Shown one piece after another: positions 47,501 through 56,138 of a stretch of 64,000 nt of DNA. The stretch spans positions 1-64,000 of the forward strand of contig NZ_JAPIVQ010000004.1 of NCBI RefSeq assembly GCF_026239675.1. The letters run 5' to 3'. This DNA comes from Pedobacter sp. PLR (GTDB lineage Bacteria > Bacteroidota > Bacteroidia > Sphingobacteriales > Sphingobacteriaceae). The stretch's first letter is position 1; each line of letters begins with the position of its first letter. The notes beneath the pieces are model-generated. The model was given only the letters and a program-made list of their open reading frames with translations. It made no database searches and had not been told where the DNA came from. The position numbers were made by a program, and so were the translations under genes.

Positions 47501-47764
47501 TGCAGAACCATCATTGGTTGCAGTAGAGGTCATGTAAGTCATGTTCTCTACCCCGTTGATTTGCTCTTCAAGTGGAATGATTACGCTTTTAAGTACCACA
47601 TCGGCATTCGCACCCGTATATGACGCAGAAACCTGCACGGTAGGAGGGGCAATGTCGGGGTATTGTGAAATGGGCAACGCGAGCAGCCCTAATAGTCCCA
47701 GGATCACAATGATCACAGAGATCACTGTAGAGAGCACCGGGCGCTGTATGAATATCTTAAACAT
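44588..47764 (-). CDS. RND multidrug efflux permease (HAE1 family), second system
   Basis: AcrB-like inner membrane pump of 1058 residues. Proton-relay motifs: GIVVDDAIVVVEAVHAKLD and GLLAKNGILIVEFALERRRQG. Start FKIFIQRPVLSTVISVIIV is family-typical; the C-terminal tail is acidic (DDDDEDAID). It starts 9 nt after the adaptor gene. It differs clearly in sequence from the first pump, so the two are paralogues, not a recent duplication. Confidence 0.94.
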   Translation of the reverse strand: MFKIFIQRPVLSTVISVIIVILGLLGLLALPISQYPDIAPPTVQVSASYTGANADVVLKSVIIPLEEQINGVENMTYMTSTATNDGSASINIFFKVGTDPDLAAVNVQNRVSRATSLLPQEVTQAGVTVTKSQSSNLLIFSLYSDNPAYDQTFLQNYAKINLVPAIQRVTGVGNATIFGSKDYSMRIWLKPDVMAQYSLIPSDISAALAEQNIEAAPGKFGENGDEAFQYVIKYKGRLTKATEFENIVVKSAGNGQLLRLKDVARVELGSLSYASNITTNGKPSVGMAISQTPGSNARDVIIESKKIIDQAAKDFPKGVNYVYLVDVNENLDASIEKVIHTLIEAFILVFIVVFIFLQDFRSTLIPAIAVPVAIVGTFFFLNLFGFTINLLTLFALVLAIGIVVDDAIVVVEAVHAKLDHGYKSARKATIDAMSEISGAIISITLVMAAVFIPVTFITGSTGVFYKQFGITLAISIILSAVNALTLSPALCALLLKPHTDDHKHQSFVQRFYTAFNVSFDNITSKYKKSIQFLSVKKWIVLASIVLFSGALVFMMKTTPSAFVPSEDQGTIFANISLPPSASLERSTIIAKQVDSLAHTIPEVKNTLRIVGQNFTAGQGSAYSMVILKLKTWSDRDRGIEEIIGELFKKTAGIRDASIFFISPPTIQGFGQSGGFEFQVQDKGGHTVQELFKVNSDFLASLAKRPEIQYATTSFNPNFPQYMLDVNLEKCKEAGITVNSVLNTLQGYYGGLYASNFNQFGKQYRVMIQADANYRKNPEGLNKVFVRNSKGEMAPITEFINMTRVYGPESISRFNLFSSIAVTGAPNAGYSSGDAIKAIQEVAAESLPAGYGYDFSGLTREELASGSQTVFIFILCLVFVYFLLSAQYESYILPFAVILSIPFGLAGAYLFSIIFKLNSSIYLQISLIMLIGLLAKNGILIVEFALERRRQGLDIVQSAIQGAVARFRPILMTSFAFIFGLVPLMFSTGAGAVGNKSIGTGAVGGMLIGTILGVFVIPVLFIIFQTLQEKISGPLHLKTYDDDDEDAIDPTKAKKAPQH

Positions 47765-47773
47765 ATATGGATC

Positions 47774-48940
47774 TTATTTTAAATCTGCGTAAACAACTGC
47801 ATCGCTTACCGGGGAAACTTTAATCTGAGTGTCGTCTTTTAAAGTGGCAACACCTTCTAATACAATTTTATCACCTGCTTTCAGGCCTTCTTCCACCACA
47901 AAGTAAGTACCTGCAGTATTTTTCATTACGGTGATGGCAGTGCTTTTCGTTTTACCATCCTTATCTACTACAACTGCAAAACGTTTGTCCTGTAATTCAA
48001 AAGTTGCACTCTGAGGAACCAGAATAGCATCTTTAATCGCATCAGGAATCCTTACTGTAGCACTGCTACCGCTGCGGATCATACCTTTAGGATTAGGGAA
48101 ACTTGCACGTACGTTGGCAGAACCAGTAGTGGTGTTGATTTGTCCGGTGATGGTTTGAATACGTCCTTTATGGTCGTACAAAGTACCATCAGATAAGATT
48201 AAAGAAACTTCAGGAAGTTTAGCCAGCTTTTGAGCAAGCGTCATACCACTGCCGTCTTTAAAGAAGTGAAGCAACAGTTTTTCATTAAATGCAAAATAAG
48301 CATATACGTTTCCTGTACTTGATACAGTAGTCAGGGGCTCGGTATTGGTCCCGCTCACCAAACTTCCCAAACGGAAAGGAATCGCACCTACTACACCGTC
48401 AACCGGACTGGTTACGGTAGTATAACCTAAATTGGTTCTTGCATTAGATAAGGCTGCTTTTGCCTGAGCCAGTGCGGCTAATTTTGCCTGGTAAGTATAT
48501 TGTGCAGATTCTAACTCGTATTTAGATACGATGTCTTTTTCTACTAGTGGTTTTACTTTGTTTACCGCCATATTTGCAGCACTAACGTCAGCTTCTGCAG
48601 CTTTGATGCTCGCTGTAGCCGTACGTACTTCCTGCTCAAATTGTGGGGCATTGATTTTGAACAATGGCTGCCCTTTTCTAACTACGGAACCTTCATCTAC
48701 AAAAATCTTCTCTACATACCCATCTACTCTTGGTCTGATTTCTATATTTTGCTGGCCCTGGATACTTGCAGGGTAATCTGTGTTTAATGTTGCACTACGT
48801 GGCTGCAACTCCAGAACTTTGTATTCTTTGACCTGTGCAGGGCCCGCCCCGGGGCCACCTTGCTTTGATCCGCTATTTCCGCATGAACTGATAATCATTA
48901 GTGCCGGAAGCAATAATAGTGATTGAATTGTGTATCTCAT
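47774..48940 (-). CDS. RND efflux periplasmic adaptor (lipoprotein), second system
   Basis: Membrane fusion protein: lipobox signal peptide (ALMIISSC, Cys20), lipoyl half-motifs (IRPRVDGYVEKIFVDEGSVVRKGQPLFKI and VTSPVDGVVGAIPFRLGSLV) and an alpha-hairpin of about 65 residues in between. 388 residues. It lies downstream of a TetR gene by 56 bp without an intervening terminator, so it is probably in the same transcription unit. Confidence 0.92.
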   Translation of the reverse strand: MRYTIQSLLLLPALMIISSCGNSGSKQGGPGAGPAQVKEYKVLELQPRSATLNTDYPASIQGQQNIEIRPRVDGYVEKIFVDEGSVVRKGQPLFKINAPQFEQEVRTATASIKAAEADVSAANMAVNKVKPLVEKDIVSKYELESAQYTYQAKLAALAQAKAALSNARTNLGYTTVTSPVDGVVGAIPFRLGSLVSGTNTEPLTTVSSTGNVYAYFAFNEKLLLHFFKDGSGMTLAQKLAKLPEVSLILSDGTLYDHKGRIQTITGQINTTTGSANVRASFPNPKGMIRSGSSATVRIPDAIKDAILVPQSATFELQDKRFAVVVDKDGKTKSTAITVMKNTAGTYFVVEEGLKAGDKIVLEGVATLKDDTQIKVSPVSDAVVYADLK

Positions 48941-48996
48941 TTTTATGGGTATTGTTCTTTTTTGTGTTTTTAAATGGAAAAAATATATGTTGATTC

Positions 48997-49584
48997 TTAA
49001 GGGAAAATGGTTTCGTAGATCAGTTGTTTACGATCCTCCATCAAAGTCGCGTACTCTTCATCATTCATGCCAAATAACACCTTGTGAAGTGGGGCAGTAA
49101 GGAATGGATGTGCCATTAAGGAAAATAAATTAAGCATAAATTGCCTTGGGTCCATTTTCTTTAGCGTGCCTTTGTCCATTTCTTCCTGGACTTCCTCCAT
49201 AAAAAGCATTACCTTTTTATGTCTGGCCTTCTTGGTATGGATATCTACATGCCTGTTCATTTCTGTAATGATGAACAATTGACGGTAGGGGTATTGGGCC
49301 GTTTCTTTGATGAATACCGAGATCAGGTTCCTGATCTTTTCTTTGAAAGGCATTTTGGATTCAAATACTTCATCCAGCGTGCAGACAAAGCCTTCCTGTG
49401 CTTCTATGAATACCTGATCAAACAGGATATCCCGGGAGCGGAAATAGTAATTTACGAGTGTACGGTTCACTCCGGCAGCATCGGCAATTTCCTGCGTGGT
49501 GGCATGTAATTTACCCTCCGCAAAAAACAGGTGCTTGGCCGTATCTTTTATTAATTGTTCCGTACCAGTGTCGCGAGTTGACAT
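48997..49584 (-). CDS. TetR/AcrR-family transcriptional regulator
   Basis: 195-residue repressor: N-terminal helix-turn-helix (about 8-55, TEQLIKDTAKHLFFAEGKLHATTQEIADAAGVNRTLVNYYFRSRDILFD) and a helical ligand-binding C-terminal part. It heads the second RND operon on the same strand. A 20-bp palindrome overlaps its own promoter, suggesting autorepression with co-regulation of the pump. Inducer is unknown. Confidence 0.93.
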   Translation of the reverse strand: MSTRDTGTEQLIKDTAKHLFFAEGKLHATTQEIADAAGVNRTLVNYYFRSRDILFDQVFIEAQEGFVCTLDEVFESKMPFKEKIRNLISVFIKETAQYPYRQLFIITEMNRHVDIHTKKARHKKVMLFMEEVQEEMDKGTLKKMDPRQFMLNLFSLMAHPFLTAPLHKVLFGMNDEEYATLMEDRKQLIYETIFP

Positions 49585-49594
49585 ATACTTTTAA

Positions 49595-49621
49595 GTTTGA
49601 CAAATTTGTTAAACAAAAGTA
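49595..49621 (-). promoter_or_regulatory. TetR-type operator overlapping the tetR promoter
   Basis: Near-perfect palindrome GTTTGACAAATTTGTTAAAC (49595-49614), 9 of 10 pairs matching. It abuts a TACTTTTG -7 element (49621-49614) and would cover the transcription start. No TTG lies at -33 (TTTT instead). The ATG is 10 nt beyond the palindrome. Confidence 0.65.
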
Positions 49622-49695
49622 TTAATCTTCCTTTTGAGTTAAAACATGGAATTGTAATGTTTGAGTTAAGGAGGGCTTTGTAACTGATTATTGAC

Positions 49696-49718
49696 AAAAA
49701 AAAGGGCTAAAAGCCCTT
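49696..49718 (-). terminator. Intrinsic terminator of cmk
   Basis: 7-bp GC-rich stem (49702-49708 with 49712-49718, 3-nt loop) followed on the minus strand by eight T residues. It lies after the cytidylate kinase stop codon. Confidence 0.85.
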
Positions 49719-49825
49719 CTGTATATGGTGATAATTACCTTTGCCGGTTACAATAATTAGGTTATTCTGGTCATTTTTACTGATTCCTGAAATTGGTTTG
49801 CCGGACTCCTATAAAAGAATTTGTC

Positions 49826-50506
49826 TTAATGTGGGAAATGAAGTCTTACCTGTTCCAGTGCAAAATCGAGCTGTTCCTGTTCGGTGATGTCGGTATTGTC
49901 AAGGATCACGGCATCTTCTGCACGGGTCAGCGGACTTTCTACACGGGTAGTATCTGCATAATCCCTGTGTGCAAGGTTTTCAAATACGTCTTCTAAGCTG
50001 GTAGAAGTATCACCTTTGCTTTGCATTTCTTTGAAACGGCGTTCTGCTCTGACCTTAGGATCGGCAGTCATGAAGAACTTTACCTGGGCATCAGGGAAAA
50101 CAGTAGTGCCAATATCACGGCCGTCCATCACAATGTTTTTGGATTTGCCCATGCGTTGCTGCTGTTTCACCATGTCCTTACGGACAAATTTATTTGCCGA
50201 TACTGCACTTACCGCTTCTGAAACCGGCATCTGCCTGATTTCTTCCGATACTTCTTCGCCATTTAACGTAATGTGCGATTGGTAATCTCTGGAATGAAAG
50301 TTTAGTTCTATATGTTGTAAGGCGTCTTTTACCGCTTCAGTGTCATTAATATCGACATGATTGCGGATAAAATAAAGCGTTACCGCACGGTACATCGCTC
50401 CGCTATCAATATAAATGAAACCTAGCTTCTTTGCCAATGCTTTCGCTAATGTACTTTTTCCACAGGATGAGTAGCCATCAATAGCTACAACCAGATTTTT
50501 CCTCAT
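49826..50506 (-). CDS. cmk: Cytidylate kinase
   Basis: Phosphorylates CMP and dCMP with ATP. The P-loop is GYSSCGKST (11-19), followed by YIDSGAMYRAVTLYF and VMDGRDIGTTVFPDA, and the lid region RAERRFKEM. The start at 50506 gives MRKNLVVAIDG (226 residues); an upstream in-frame TTG at 50515 falls inside the promoter. The -7 element lies only six bases before this ATG, so the transcript is probably leaderless. It is divergent from arfB. Confidence 0.95.
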   Translation of the reverse strand: MRKNLVVAIDGYSSCGKSTLAKALAKKLGFIYIDSGAMYRAVTLYFIRNHVDINDTEAVKDALQHIELNFHSRDYQSHITLNGEEVSEEIRQMPVSEAVSAVSANKFVRKDMVKQQQRMGKSKNIVMDGRDIGTTVFPDAQVKFFMTADPKVRAERRFKEMQSKGDTSTSLEDVFENLAHRDYADTTRVESPLTRAEDAVILDNTDITEQEQLDFALEQVRLHFPH

Positions 50507-50512
50507 ATAGGG

Positions 50513-50545
50513 CAAAGTTAGTATTTTAGGGAATTGTTAGCCCAA
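50513..50545 (-). promoter_or_regulatory. cmk promoter (TTG / TAACTTTG)
   Basis: TTG at 50545-50543 and TAACTTTG at 50520-50513, spaced by 22 nt, match the Bacteroidota consensus (TTG, 17-23 nt, TAnnTTTG). The predicted start point falls on or within three bases of the ATG. Confidence 0.65.
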
Positions 50546-50587
50546 TTTTTTTAAAATGGCTGATTTTCTTTAGCTACTTTTACCGGT

Positions 50588-50998
50588 ATGTTACCCCATA
50601 AAGAAGATATCCTTAAAGTAGTCACCTTTAAAACCTCACGAAGCGGAGGTAAAGGAGGACAAAATGTAAACAAGGTTTCCAGTAAAGTCGAACTGATTCT
50701 CCACATTCCTTCCGCAGTTTTTTTTACGGAAGAAGAGCAAGCGCTCTTAATGGAAAGATTAGCCAATCGCCTGGATCAGGAAGGAAACCTGCACATCGTT
50801 TCACAGGAAGATAGAAGTCAGCTGATGAATAAAGAAAGAACTATTCTGAAACTGATCGCCCTGTTGAAATCTGCGCTGTACATTCAAAAGAAAAGAAAGC
50901 CTACCAAGACACCAAAATCGGTGATCAGGAAAAGGCTACAGGACAAACAGAGCGTTTCCACAAAGAAAATCTTGCGGAAACGTCCTGCCCTGGACTAA
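50588..50998 (+). CDS. arfB: Alternative ribosome-rescue factor ArfB (peptidyl-tRNA hydrolase)
   Basis: 136-residue release-factor-like protein with the catalytic GGQ motif in SRSGGKGGQNVNKVSSKVEL (GGQ at 23-25) and a basic C-terminal tail (KKRKPTKTPKSVIRKRL) that would enter the empty mRNA channel of stalled ribosomes. It hydrolyses peptidyl-tRNA to free them. It is a single gene divergent from cmk. Motifs and length fit YaeJ/ArfB rather than a full release factor. Confidence 0.93.
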   Translation: MLPHKEDILKVVTFKTSRSGGKGGQNVNKVSSKVELILHIPSAVFFTEEEQALLMERLANRLDQEGNLHIVSQEDRSQLMNKERTILKLIALLKSALYIQKKRKPTKTPKSVIRKRLQDKQSVSTKKILRKRPALD

Positions 50999-51012
50999 AT
51001 AACTCTTCAGGG

Positions 51013-51975
51013 TTAGTTGAAACGGTAAAACATGCTGATACTGCCATATTGATGCGCTCTGGCTGTACTTTTTACCTCTTTGGTCTTGAAAATCATCCCG
51101 AAATCAAAGGTAAACCGCTGACTGCTGTAATTGAATCCTAACTGCTGTGCAAAAACAACAGGTTTAACCCCAAAAGTAACCGGACTGTTGTTGTTAAACA
51201 TACTGCCTTGTATCGTGGCATCATAAGCCACAAAATTAAGCTGCGGTTTTGCATAAAAGAACAACTCCGATTTTACTAAATTCTTTGTTTTTGGTTGGTT
51301 CCCGATAACCGAATTGGTTGCCGCAGAATTGAACAGCTGGTTAATACGGCCTGCACGGAATAAAATTCCCGCCCCTGCACCACTAAAAGTAGTTCCAACA
51401 TTGGCATAGCCCTCAAAAGAGAAATCAGCAGCCTGATCTTTAAAACGGTGTAGCAACCTGGTATATTGAGCAGAGAGATTCACCTGCATTTCTTCTTTAA
51501 TCTGATAATCCCAGCCTCCCAGCTCATAGAAACCAACAGTGTTATGCAATAAGTCCTGACCTTTCTCCGCCAGGGACGACGGACCGGTTACCCCAACCTG
51601 TACGCTGGTTTTTATAATGCTTTCATTTTTATAGAACCAGTTCAGGCCGCCTTCTGCGTATAGGTAGCCCGCAAATGGACGGTCTTGTTTTGCCGGATCC
51701 GGTGCGGAACCAGAATAGGGGTTGTATATTTTCTGACCTGCCGAAATCTCAAAAATTTTCTTTTCCAGCTTTTCCGGAAGCTCAGTTTGATTTAAAGCAT
51801 GGCGGAAATTAATAAACAAGCCATTGGTATAATAGCGGTCAGAGCCTTGCATGAGGTAAGAATCATTGTCGCTCTTAAAACCAAATTCATTTTTGAAGCT
51901 CTGTGCCGAAACCGGATTGATGGCTAAAAAGTAGATCAGGGATAGTGGGAGCACTGCTTTACAGATTGCTTTCAT
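51013..51975 (-). CDS. LpxR-like lipid A 3'-O-deacylase (DUF2219)
   Basis: Outer membrane barrel-type enzyme family that removes the 3'-acyl chain of lipid A. It has a signal peptide (1-24) and the N-terminal family signature NEFGFKSDNDSYLMQGSDRYYTNGLFINFRH (about 29-60), including the Asn-Asp pair. PFAGYLYAEGGLNWFY (about 101) fits the family. The barrel ends with ISMFYRFN. At 320 residues it is the usual size. Catalysis is inferred from the family, not shown. Confidence 0.8.
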   Translation of the reverse strand: MKAICKAVLPLSLIYFLAINPVSAQSFKNEFGFKSDNDSYLMQGSDRYYTNGLFINFRHALNQTELPEKLEKKIFEISAGQKIYNPYSGSAPDPAKQDRPFAGYLYAEGGLNWFYKNESIIKTSVQVGVTGPSSLAEKGQDLLHNTVGFYELGGWDYQIKEEMQVNLSAQYTRLLHRFKDQAADFSFEGYANVGTTFSGAGAGILFRAGRINQLFNSAATNSVIGNQPKTKNLVKSELFFYAKPQLNFVAYDATIQGSMFNNNSPVTFGVKPVVFAQQLGFNYSSQRFTFDFGMIFKTKEVKSTARAHQYGSISMFYRFN

Positions 51976-51994
51976 TATTATTTTTCTAAAAAAA

Positions 51995-52018
51995 AACTCC
52001 GGCGAATTTGCCGGAGTT
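51995..52018 (-). terminator. Intrinsic terminator of small barrel gene
   Basis: 9-bp GC-rich stem (51995-52003 with 52010-52018, 6-nt loop) followed on the minus strand by nine T residues. It separates the small barrel gene from the LpxR-like gene. Confidence 0.88.
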
Positions 52019-52037
52019 GAATATCGTATTTTTTATC

Positions 52038-52559
52038 CTAAAAAGTATAACCAAGACTTAGACCACCGTAATAAGGCAGGAAGAAGTCTCTGCTGAAAAC
52101 CGGACTTAAACCGATTCTGAAAGAGAAACCGCTATCTTCCGGTTGTACCCGGTAGAAAAAGCTCATAGTACCGATTACATTGCTTTCGTTTTTATTGAAA
52201 AGTACTTCCGAATTCCCACTTGTAGAGATATAAGTAGCACCCAATCCAAGTTCAAAGTACTTGCCGTTTTTTCCAAGCAGGTAGTTTAAAGATAAAGGAA
52301 CCGTAGTTACCTTATCGCCATCTACAGAGAAGTAACCAATACCCGCGCGGCCTCCCAGACCATCTCTTTTATTGAAGAATCTGGAGTCATAGTTCGCTGT
52401 AAAAGTTAAACCCTGACCGCCCAGTTCAATAAATATGTTTTGTGCTCTCGAAACCGCAGGAGCAGTGCTGCTACTGGTATTACTGCTTTCCTGTGCGAAA
52501 AGCTGAGGGATACTGATTGCGGATAAAAGTAGTGTAATTGCTAATGTTATTTTTTTCAT
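52038..52559 (-). CDS. Small outer membrane beta-barrel protein
   Basis: 173-residue protein with a signal peptide (MKKITLAITLLLSAISIPQLFAQ) and alternating amphipathic strands to a C-terminal Phe (LPYYGGLSLGYTF), typical of an eight-stranded barrel. No enzymatic motif is seen. It lies between lon and the LpxR-like gene, with its own terminator. Function unknown. Confidence 0.72.
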   Translation of the reverse strand: MKKITLAITLLLSAISIPQLFAQESSNTSSSTAPAVSRAQNIFIELGGQGLTFTANYDSRFFNKRDGLGGRAGIGYFSVDGDKVTTVPLSLNYLLGKNGKYFELGLGATYISTSGNSEVLFNKNESNVIGTMSFFYRVQPEDSGFSFRIGLSPVFSRDFFLPYYGGLSLGYTF

Positions 52560-52598
52560 TATGGTTTGTCTGGTGGCGCAATATTAAGCAAAAACAGC

Positions 52599-55070
52599 CT
52601 AGTTTCCAATTGGCTTAATTTTAACACTCAGATCCTGCGCATCTTTTACCTTTTCTTTCATTAACGCCAGCTCAATTACTTCTTTCATCTCCGATACATA
52701 ATGGAAATTCAGGTCTTTAATATAGCTTTCCTTGATTTCTAAAATGTCCTTTCTATTTGATTTACACAGGATGATGTCTTTGATATTGGCACGTTTCGCA
52801 GCAAGGATTTTTTCCTTGATTCCGCCAACAGGCAATACTTTTCCACGTAGCGTGATCTCACCGGTCATGGCCAGGTTCGATTTTACTTTACGTTGTGTAA
52901 ATGCAGAGGTTAAGGCCGTCAGCATGGTAATACCTGCAGATGGACCATCTTTTGGTGTCGCACCAGCCGGTACGTGTACATGAATATCCCATTGATCGAA
53001 TAAGGCATAATCAATTCCAAAAATAGCAGCATGTGAACGTAAGTAAGCTAATGCAATCACTGCTGATTCTTTCATCACCTCACCCAGGTTACCGGTTAAG
53101 GTTAATTTTCCTTTACCAGGGCTTAAACTCGCCTCAATAAATAAAATATCTCCACCAACCTGAGTCCATGCTAAACCAGTTACAACTCCGGCAACTTCAT
53201 TACCTTCATAAAGATCCTTATCGTAGATAGGGGCACCTAAAATGCGCTCCACATCTTCTAAAGAAAGGTTTGGCTCATACGTTTCTTCCATCGCGATTTT
53301 AGTCGCCACACCACGTACCAATGAACCTATCTTTTTCTCCAGTCCACGAACACCAGATTCTCTCGTATAATCTTCAATTACTTTTTCAATCAGATTATTC
53401 TTAAGCGCAATGTCTTTGGTTTTGATCCCATGTTGCTCTTTTTGCTTAGGCAACAAGTATTTTTTCGCAATTTCAATCTTTTCTTCAATGGTATAACCAT
53501 TTACTTCAATGATCTCCATACGATCCAGTAAAGCAGGCTGAATACTGCTCAATGAATTCGCAGTAGCGATAAATAACACATTGGAAAGATCATAATCGGC
53601 TTCTACGTAATGGTCGTTGAATGCTGAGTTTTGCTCAGGATCCAATACTTCCAGTAATGCTGAAGAAGGATCGCCTCTAAAATCAGAACCTACTTTATCA
53701 ATCTCATCCAATACAAATACAGGATTTGCAGCACCGGCTTTCTTAATCGACTGAATAATTCTGCCTGGCATTGCACCGATATAAGTCTTTCTATGGCCAC
53801 GGATTTCAGCTTCATCTCTGATGCCTCCCAAGGCCATACGCACATATTTGCGGTTCAATGCTTTCGCAATTGATTTTCCTAAGGAAGTTTTTCCTACTCC
53901 CGGAGGGCCTACCAAACAAATGATCGGGGCTTTCATGTCGCGTTTAAGCTTCAATACCGCCAGATACTCTATAATACGTTGTTTTACCTTTTCTAAGCCA
54001 AAGTGATCTTTGTCCAGTACACGCTGTGCACGTTTAAGGTCAAAGTTATCTTTGGTGAAATCATTCCATGGCAGGTCTAACAAGAGCTCCAGGTAATTGA
54101 TCTGTATAGAATAATCAGGTGCTGCGGGATTCATTCTTCCCAGTTTATCCAGCTCCTTATTAAAATGTTCTTTTATTGGCTGATCCCATTTTTTCTTCTT
54201 TGCACGTAGCTGTAAAGCCTCGTATTCAAGGTCAGATGAAGAGCCACCCAGTTCTTCCTGTATGGTCTTTAATTGTTGATTCAGAAAATAATCCCTTTGC
54301 TGTTTGTCCAGGTCGGTGCGTACTTTAGATTGAATCTGGTTTTTCAACTCCAACATCTGAAGTTCCAGTGTCAATAGCTCCATCACCATCATTGCACGCT
54401 CACGCAGGTTGCCCATTTCCAGCATTTTCTGTTTATCAGAGACATCTGCGTTCATATTTGAAGAGATGAAATTGATTAGAAAAGAAGTACTTTCAATGTT
54501 TTTTAAAGCAATACCGGCTTCACTTGGAATGTTCGGCGACAATTGAATGATCTGCGAAGACATCTCTTTAATAGAGGCCACCATCGCTTTGAATTCCTTA
54601 TCACTTTTGTGCTTCGATTCCTCGAACTTGCTGATGGTTACTTTAATATAAGGCTCGGATTGAACTTCTTCAATCAGGCGGAAACGTTGTTTACCCTGAA
54701 TGATCACCGTAGTATTTCCGTCCGGCATTTGCAGCATCTTGATGATCTGCGCAACCGTTCCTACACTGTTAAGTTGTTCAAAAGTAGGATCCTCTATAGA
54801 AACATCCCGCTGGGAAACAACCCCAATGATTCGGTTACCTTTGTAAGCTTCTTTAATAAGCTTGATAGATTTGTCCCTGCCTACAGTAATTGGAATGACA
54901 ACCCCGGGGAAAAGTACGGTGTTCCTTAAAGGAAGGATAGCCAGTATTTCCGGGGTTTCTTCATTGTTCATCTCGTCTTCGTCTTGTTGGGACATCAACG
55001 GGAAAAACTCTGTATCTTCATTTATAATGGGTAGTGCGTTGCTAAAATCAAAATGATCTTGTTTACTCAT
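52599..55070 (-). CDS. lon: ATP-dependent Lon protease
   Basis: Cytoplasmic quality-control protease. The 823 residues show the N-terminal substrate domain (about 40-240, [20 protein letters not shown]), a coiled coil, an AAA+ module with Walker [16 protein letters not shown] (about 395) and Walker [12 protein letters not shown], and the S16 protease domain with catalytic Ser in [10 protein letters not shown] (about 711) and Lys in [13 protein letters not shown] (about 755). All parts are intact. It is a single-gene unit with a long upstream gap. Confidence 0.97.
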   Translation of the reverse strand: MSKQDHFDFSNALPIINEDTEFFPLMSQQDEDEMNNEETPEILAILPLRNTVLFPGVVIPITVGRDKSIKLIKEAYKGNRIIGVVSQRDVSIEDPTFEQLNSVGTVAQIIKMLQMPDGNTTVIIQGKQRFRLIEEVQSEPYIKVTISKFEESKHKSDKEFKAMVASIKEMSSQIIQLSPNIPSEAGIALKNIESTSFLINFISSNMNADVSDKQKMLEMGNLRERAMMVMELLTLELQMLELKNQIQSKVRTDLDKQQRDYFLNQQLKTIQEELGGSSSDLEYEALQLRAKKKKWDQPIKEHFNKELDKLGRMNPAAPDYSIQINYLELLLDLPWNDFTKDNFDLKRAQRVLDKDHFGLEKVKQRIIEYLAVLKLKRDMKAPIICLVGPPGVGKTSLGKSIAKALNRKYVRMALGGIRDEAEIRGHRKTYIGAMPGRIIQSIKKAGAANPVFVLDEIDKVGSDFRGDPSSALLEVLDPEQNSAFNDHYVEADYDLSNVLFIATANSLSSIQPALLDRMEIIEVNGYTIEEKIEIAKKYLLPKQKEQHGIKTKDIALKNNLIEKVIEDYTRESGVRGLEKKIGSLVRGVATKIAMEETYEPNLSLEDVERILGAPIYDKDLYEGNEVAGVVTGLAWTQVGGDILFIEASLSPGKGKLTLTGNLGEVMKESAVIALAYLRSHAAIFGIDYALFDQWDIHVHVPAGATPKDGPSAGITMLTALTSAFTQRKVKSNLAMTGEITLRGKVLPVGGIKEKILAAKRANIKDIILCKSNRKDILEIKESYIKDLNFHYVSEMKEVIELALMKEKVKDAQDLSVKIKPIGN

Positions 55071-55446
55071 TTATTAAGTCTTTCTAAAATAAAAACGACA
55101 ATCTGACAGTATGCCGTCTACGAAATTATTAATTATATTGTATTATCTATATTTTCAACTCCTGTGCCAAAAGAATGTTACTTCCTTTTCCCTGTTAAAA
55201 AGTCAGGAATAACGTAGGGTTAGAGAAAACAAGATGCGTAATTGTCTGACCTTTTTTGAAAAAAAATCAGAATAATTCTTCGGCTCATCATATTTTCATT
55301 TATTTAGCGTTTAAGAGAGATATTTGTAACTGGTATGATAGTTGCCTTCAAATACCTTTAAATTCCCCGGGCCTAAAAATTGTATCAATTTAATTAGGGG
55401 GAGGGAATCAAATCTAAATATATTTAATATTTTTAAATAAAACTTA
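55071..55446. other. Divergent intergenic region lon / TPR gene
   Basis: 376 bp, strongly A/T-rich. It must hold promoters for lon (minus) and the TPR gene (plus). A 7/8 match to the -7 element (TAATTTCG, 55128-55121) lies before lon, but its nearest TTG is 27 nt away. An A/T hairpin lies at about 55246-55270. No ORF of note. Confidence 0.4.
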
Positions 55447-56073
55447 ATGAACTATTTCAAGCAAACCATCTTATTATTATTTGTCTTTTCTGCTCAGGTC
55501 GGTCTCGCACAAAACAGCGGCTACGATAAATTAGGTATGCAAGCCATGATGAAGGGGGATTATAAGGGTGCCGTTGGACAATTAGAGAAAGCGGATACTA
55601 AGAGTCCGAACAATGCGAATGTATTGAAAATGCTGGGATATTCTTACTTTCAATGTGGAGACTTCGAAAACTCAATCGCTACTTATAGCCGTTTGATTGT
55701 GGTGAAGCCTTCAGATTATTCTGCCTATTATTATAGAGGTAAAGCCAGATTGAACATTGCAAATGATCCAAAAGAGTCCTTGAGTCAAATGAGAGACAAC
55801 TTTTATCTGTCCTCAATTAAAGATTTTACTAAAGCAATTGAGATAAACGGGGAAGAAGATATACAGTTGTTGCAAAATAGAGCATTGGCTTATAAAGATT
55901 ACGCCATCTACAAATCTTATAAGATGAAGAAAGGTCCGGAAAAAGCAGCGGTAATCGCTTTATTCAACAACTCTATCGCGGATTTTCAAAAAGTATTGGT
56001 GGTGCAGCCCTTACGTAAAGACATTATCGGTTTAGTCGATTATGTTAAAGCACAGGTTGCCAGCATCAAATAA
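55447..56073 (+). CDS. Secreted TPR protein
   Basis: 208-residue protein with a signal peptide (1-22) and several tetratricopeptide units (about 30-130 and 150-205), for example GAVGQLEKADTKSPNNANVLKMLGYSYFQCGDFENSIATYSRLIVVKPSDYSAYYYRGKARLNI. It is probably periplasmic and mediates protein contacts. It forms a single unit with a strong terminator. Function unknown. Confidence 0.8.
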   Translation: MNYFKQTILLLFVFSAQVGLAQNSGYDKLGMQAMMKGDYKGAVGQLEKADTKSPNNANVLKMLGYSYFQCGDFENSIATYSRLIVVKPSDYSAYYYRGKARLNIANDPKESLSQMRDNFYLSSIKDFTKAIEINGEEDIQLLQNRALAYKDYAIYKSYKMKKGPEKAAVIALFNNSIADFQKVLVVQPLRKDIIGLVDYVKAQVASIK

Positions 56074-56101
56074 GAAAAGAATTTCACTTTAAAAGGACTT
56101 C

Positions 56102-56138
56102 TGCCTGCTATTGTAACCGCAATAGCAGGCATTTTTTT
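56102..56138 (+). terminator. Intrinsic terminator of TPR gene
   Basis: 12-bp stem (56102-56113 with 56120-56131, 6-nt loop) followed by a run of T. It ends just at the stop of the convergent receiver gene. Confidence 0.9.

Noticed and set aside
37357..49584. Recent duplication of an RND operon
   Set aside because: The two pumps differ in gene order, channel family and sequence throughout, so they are distinct systems.
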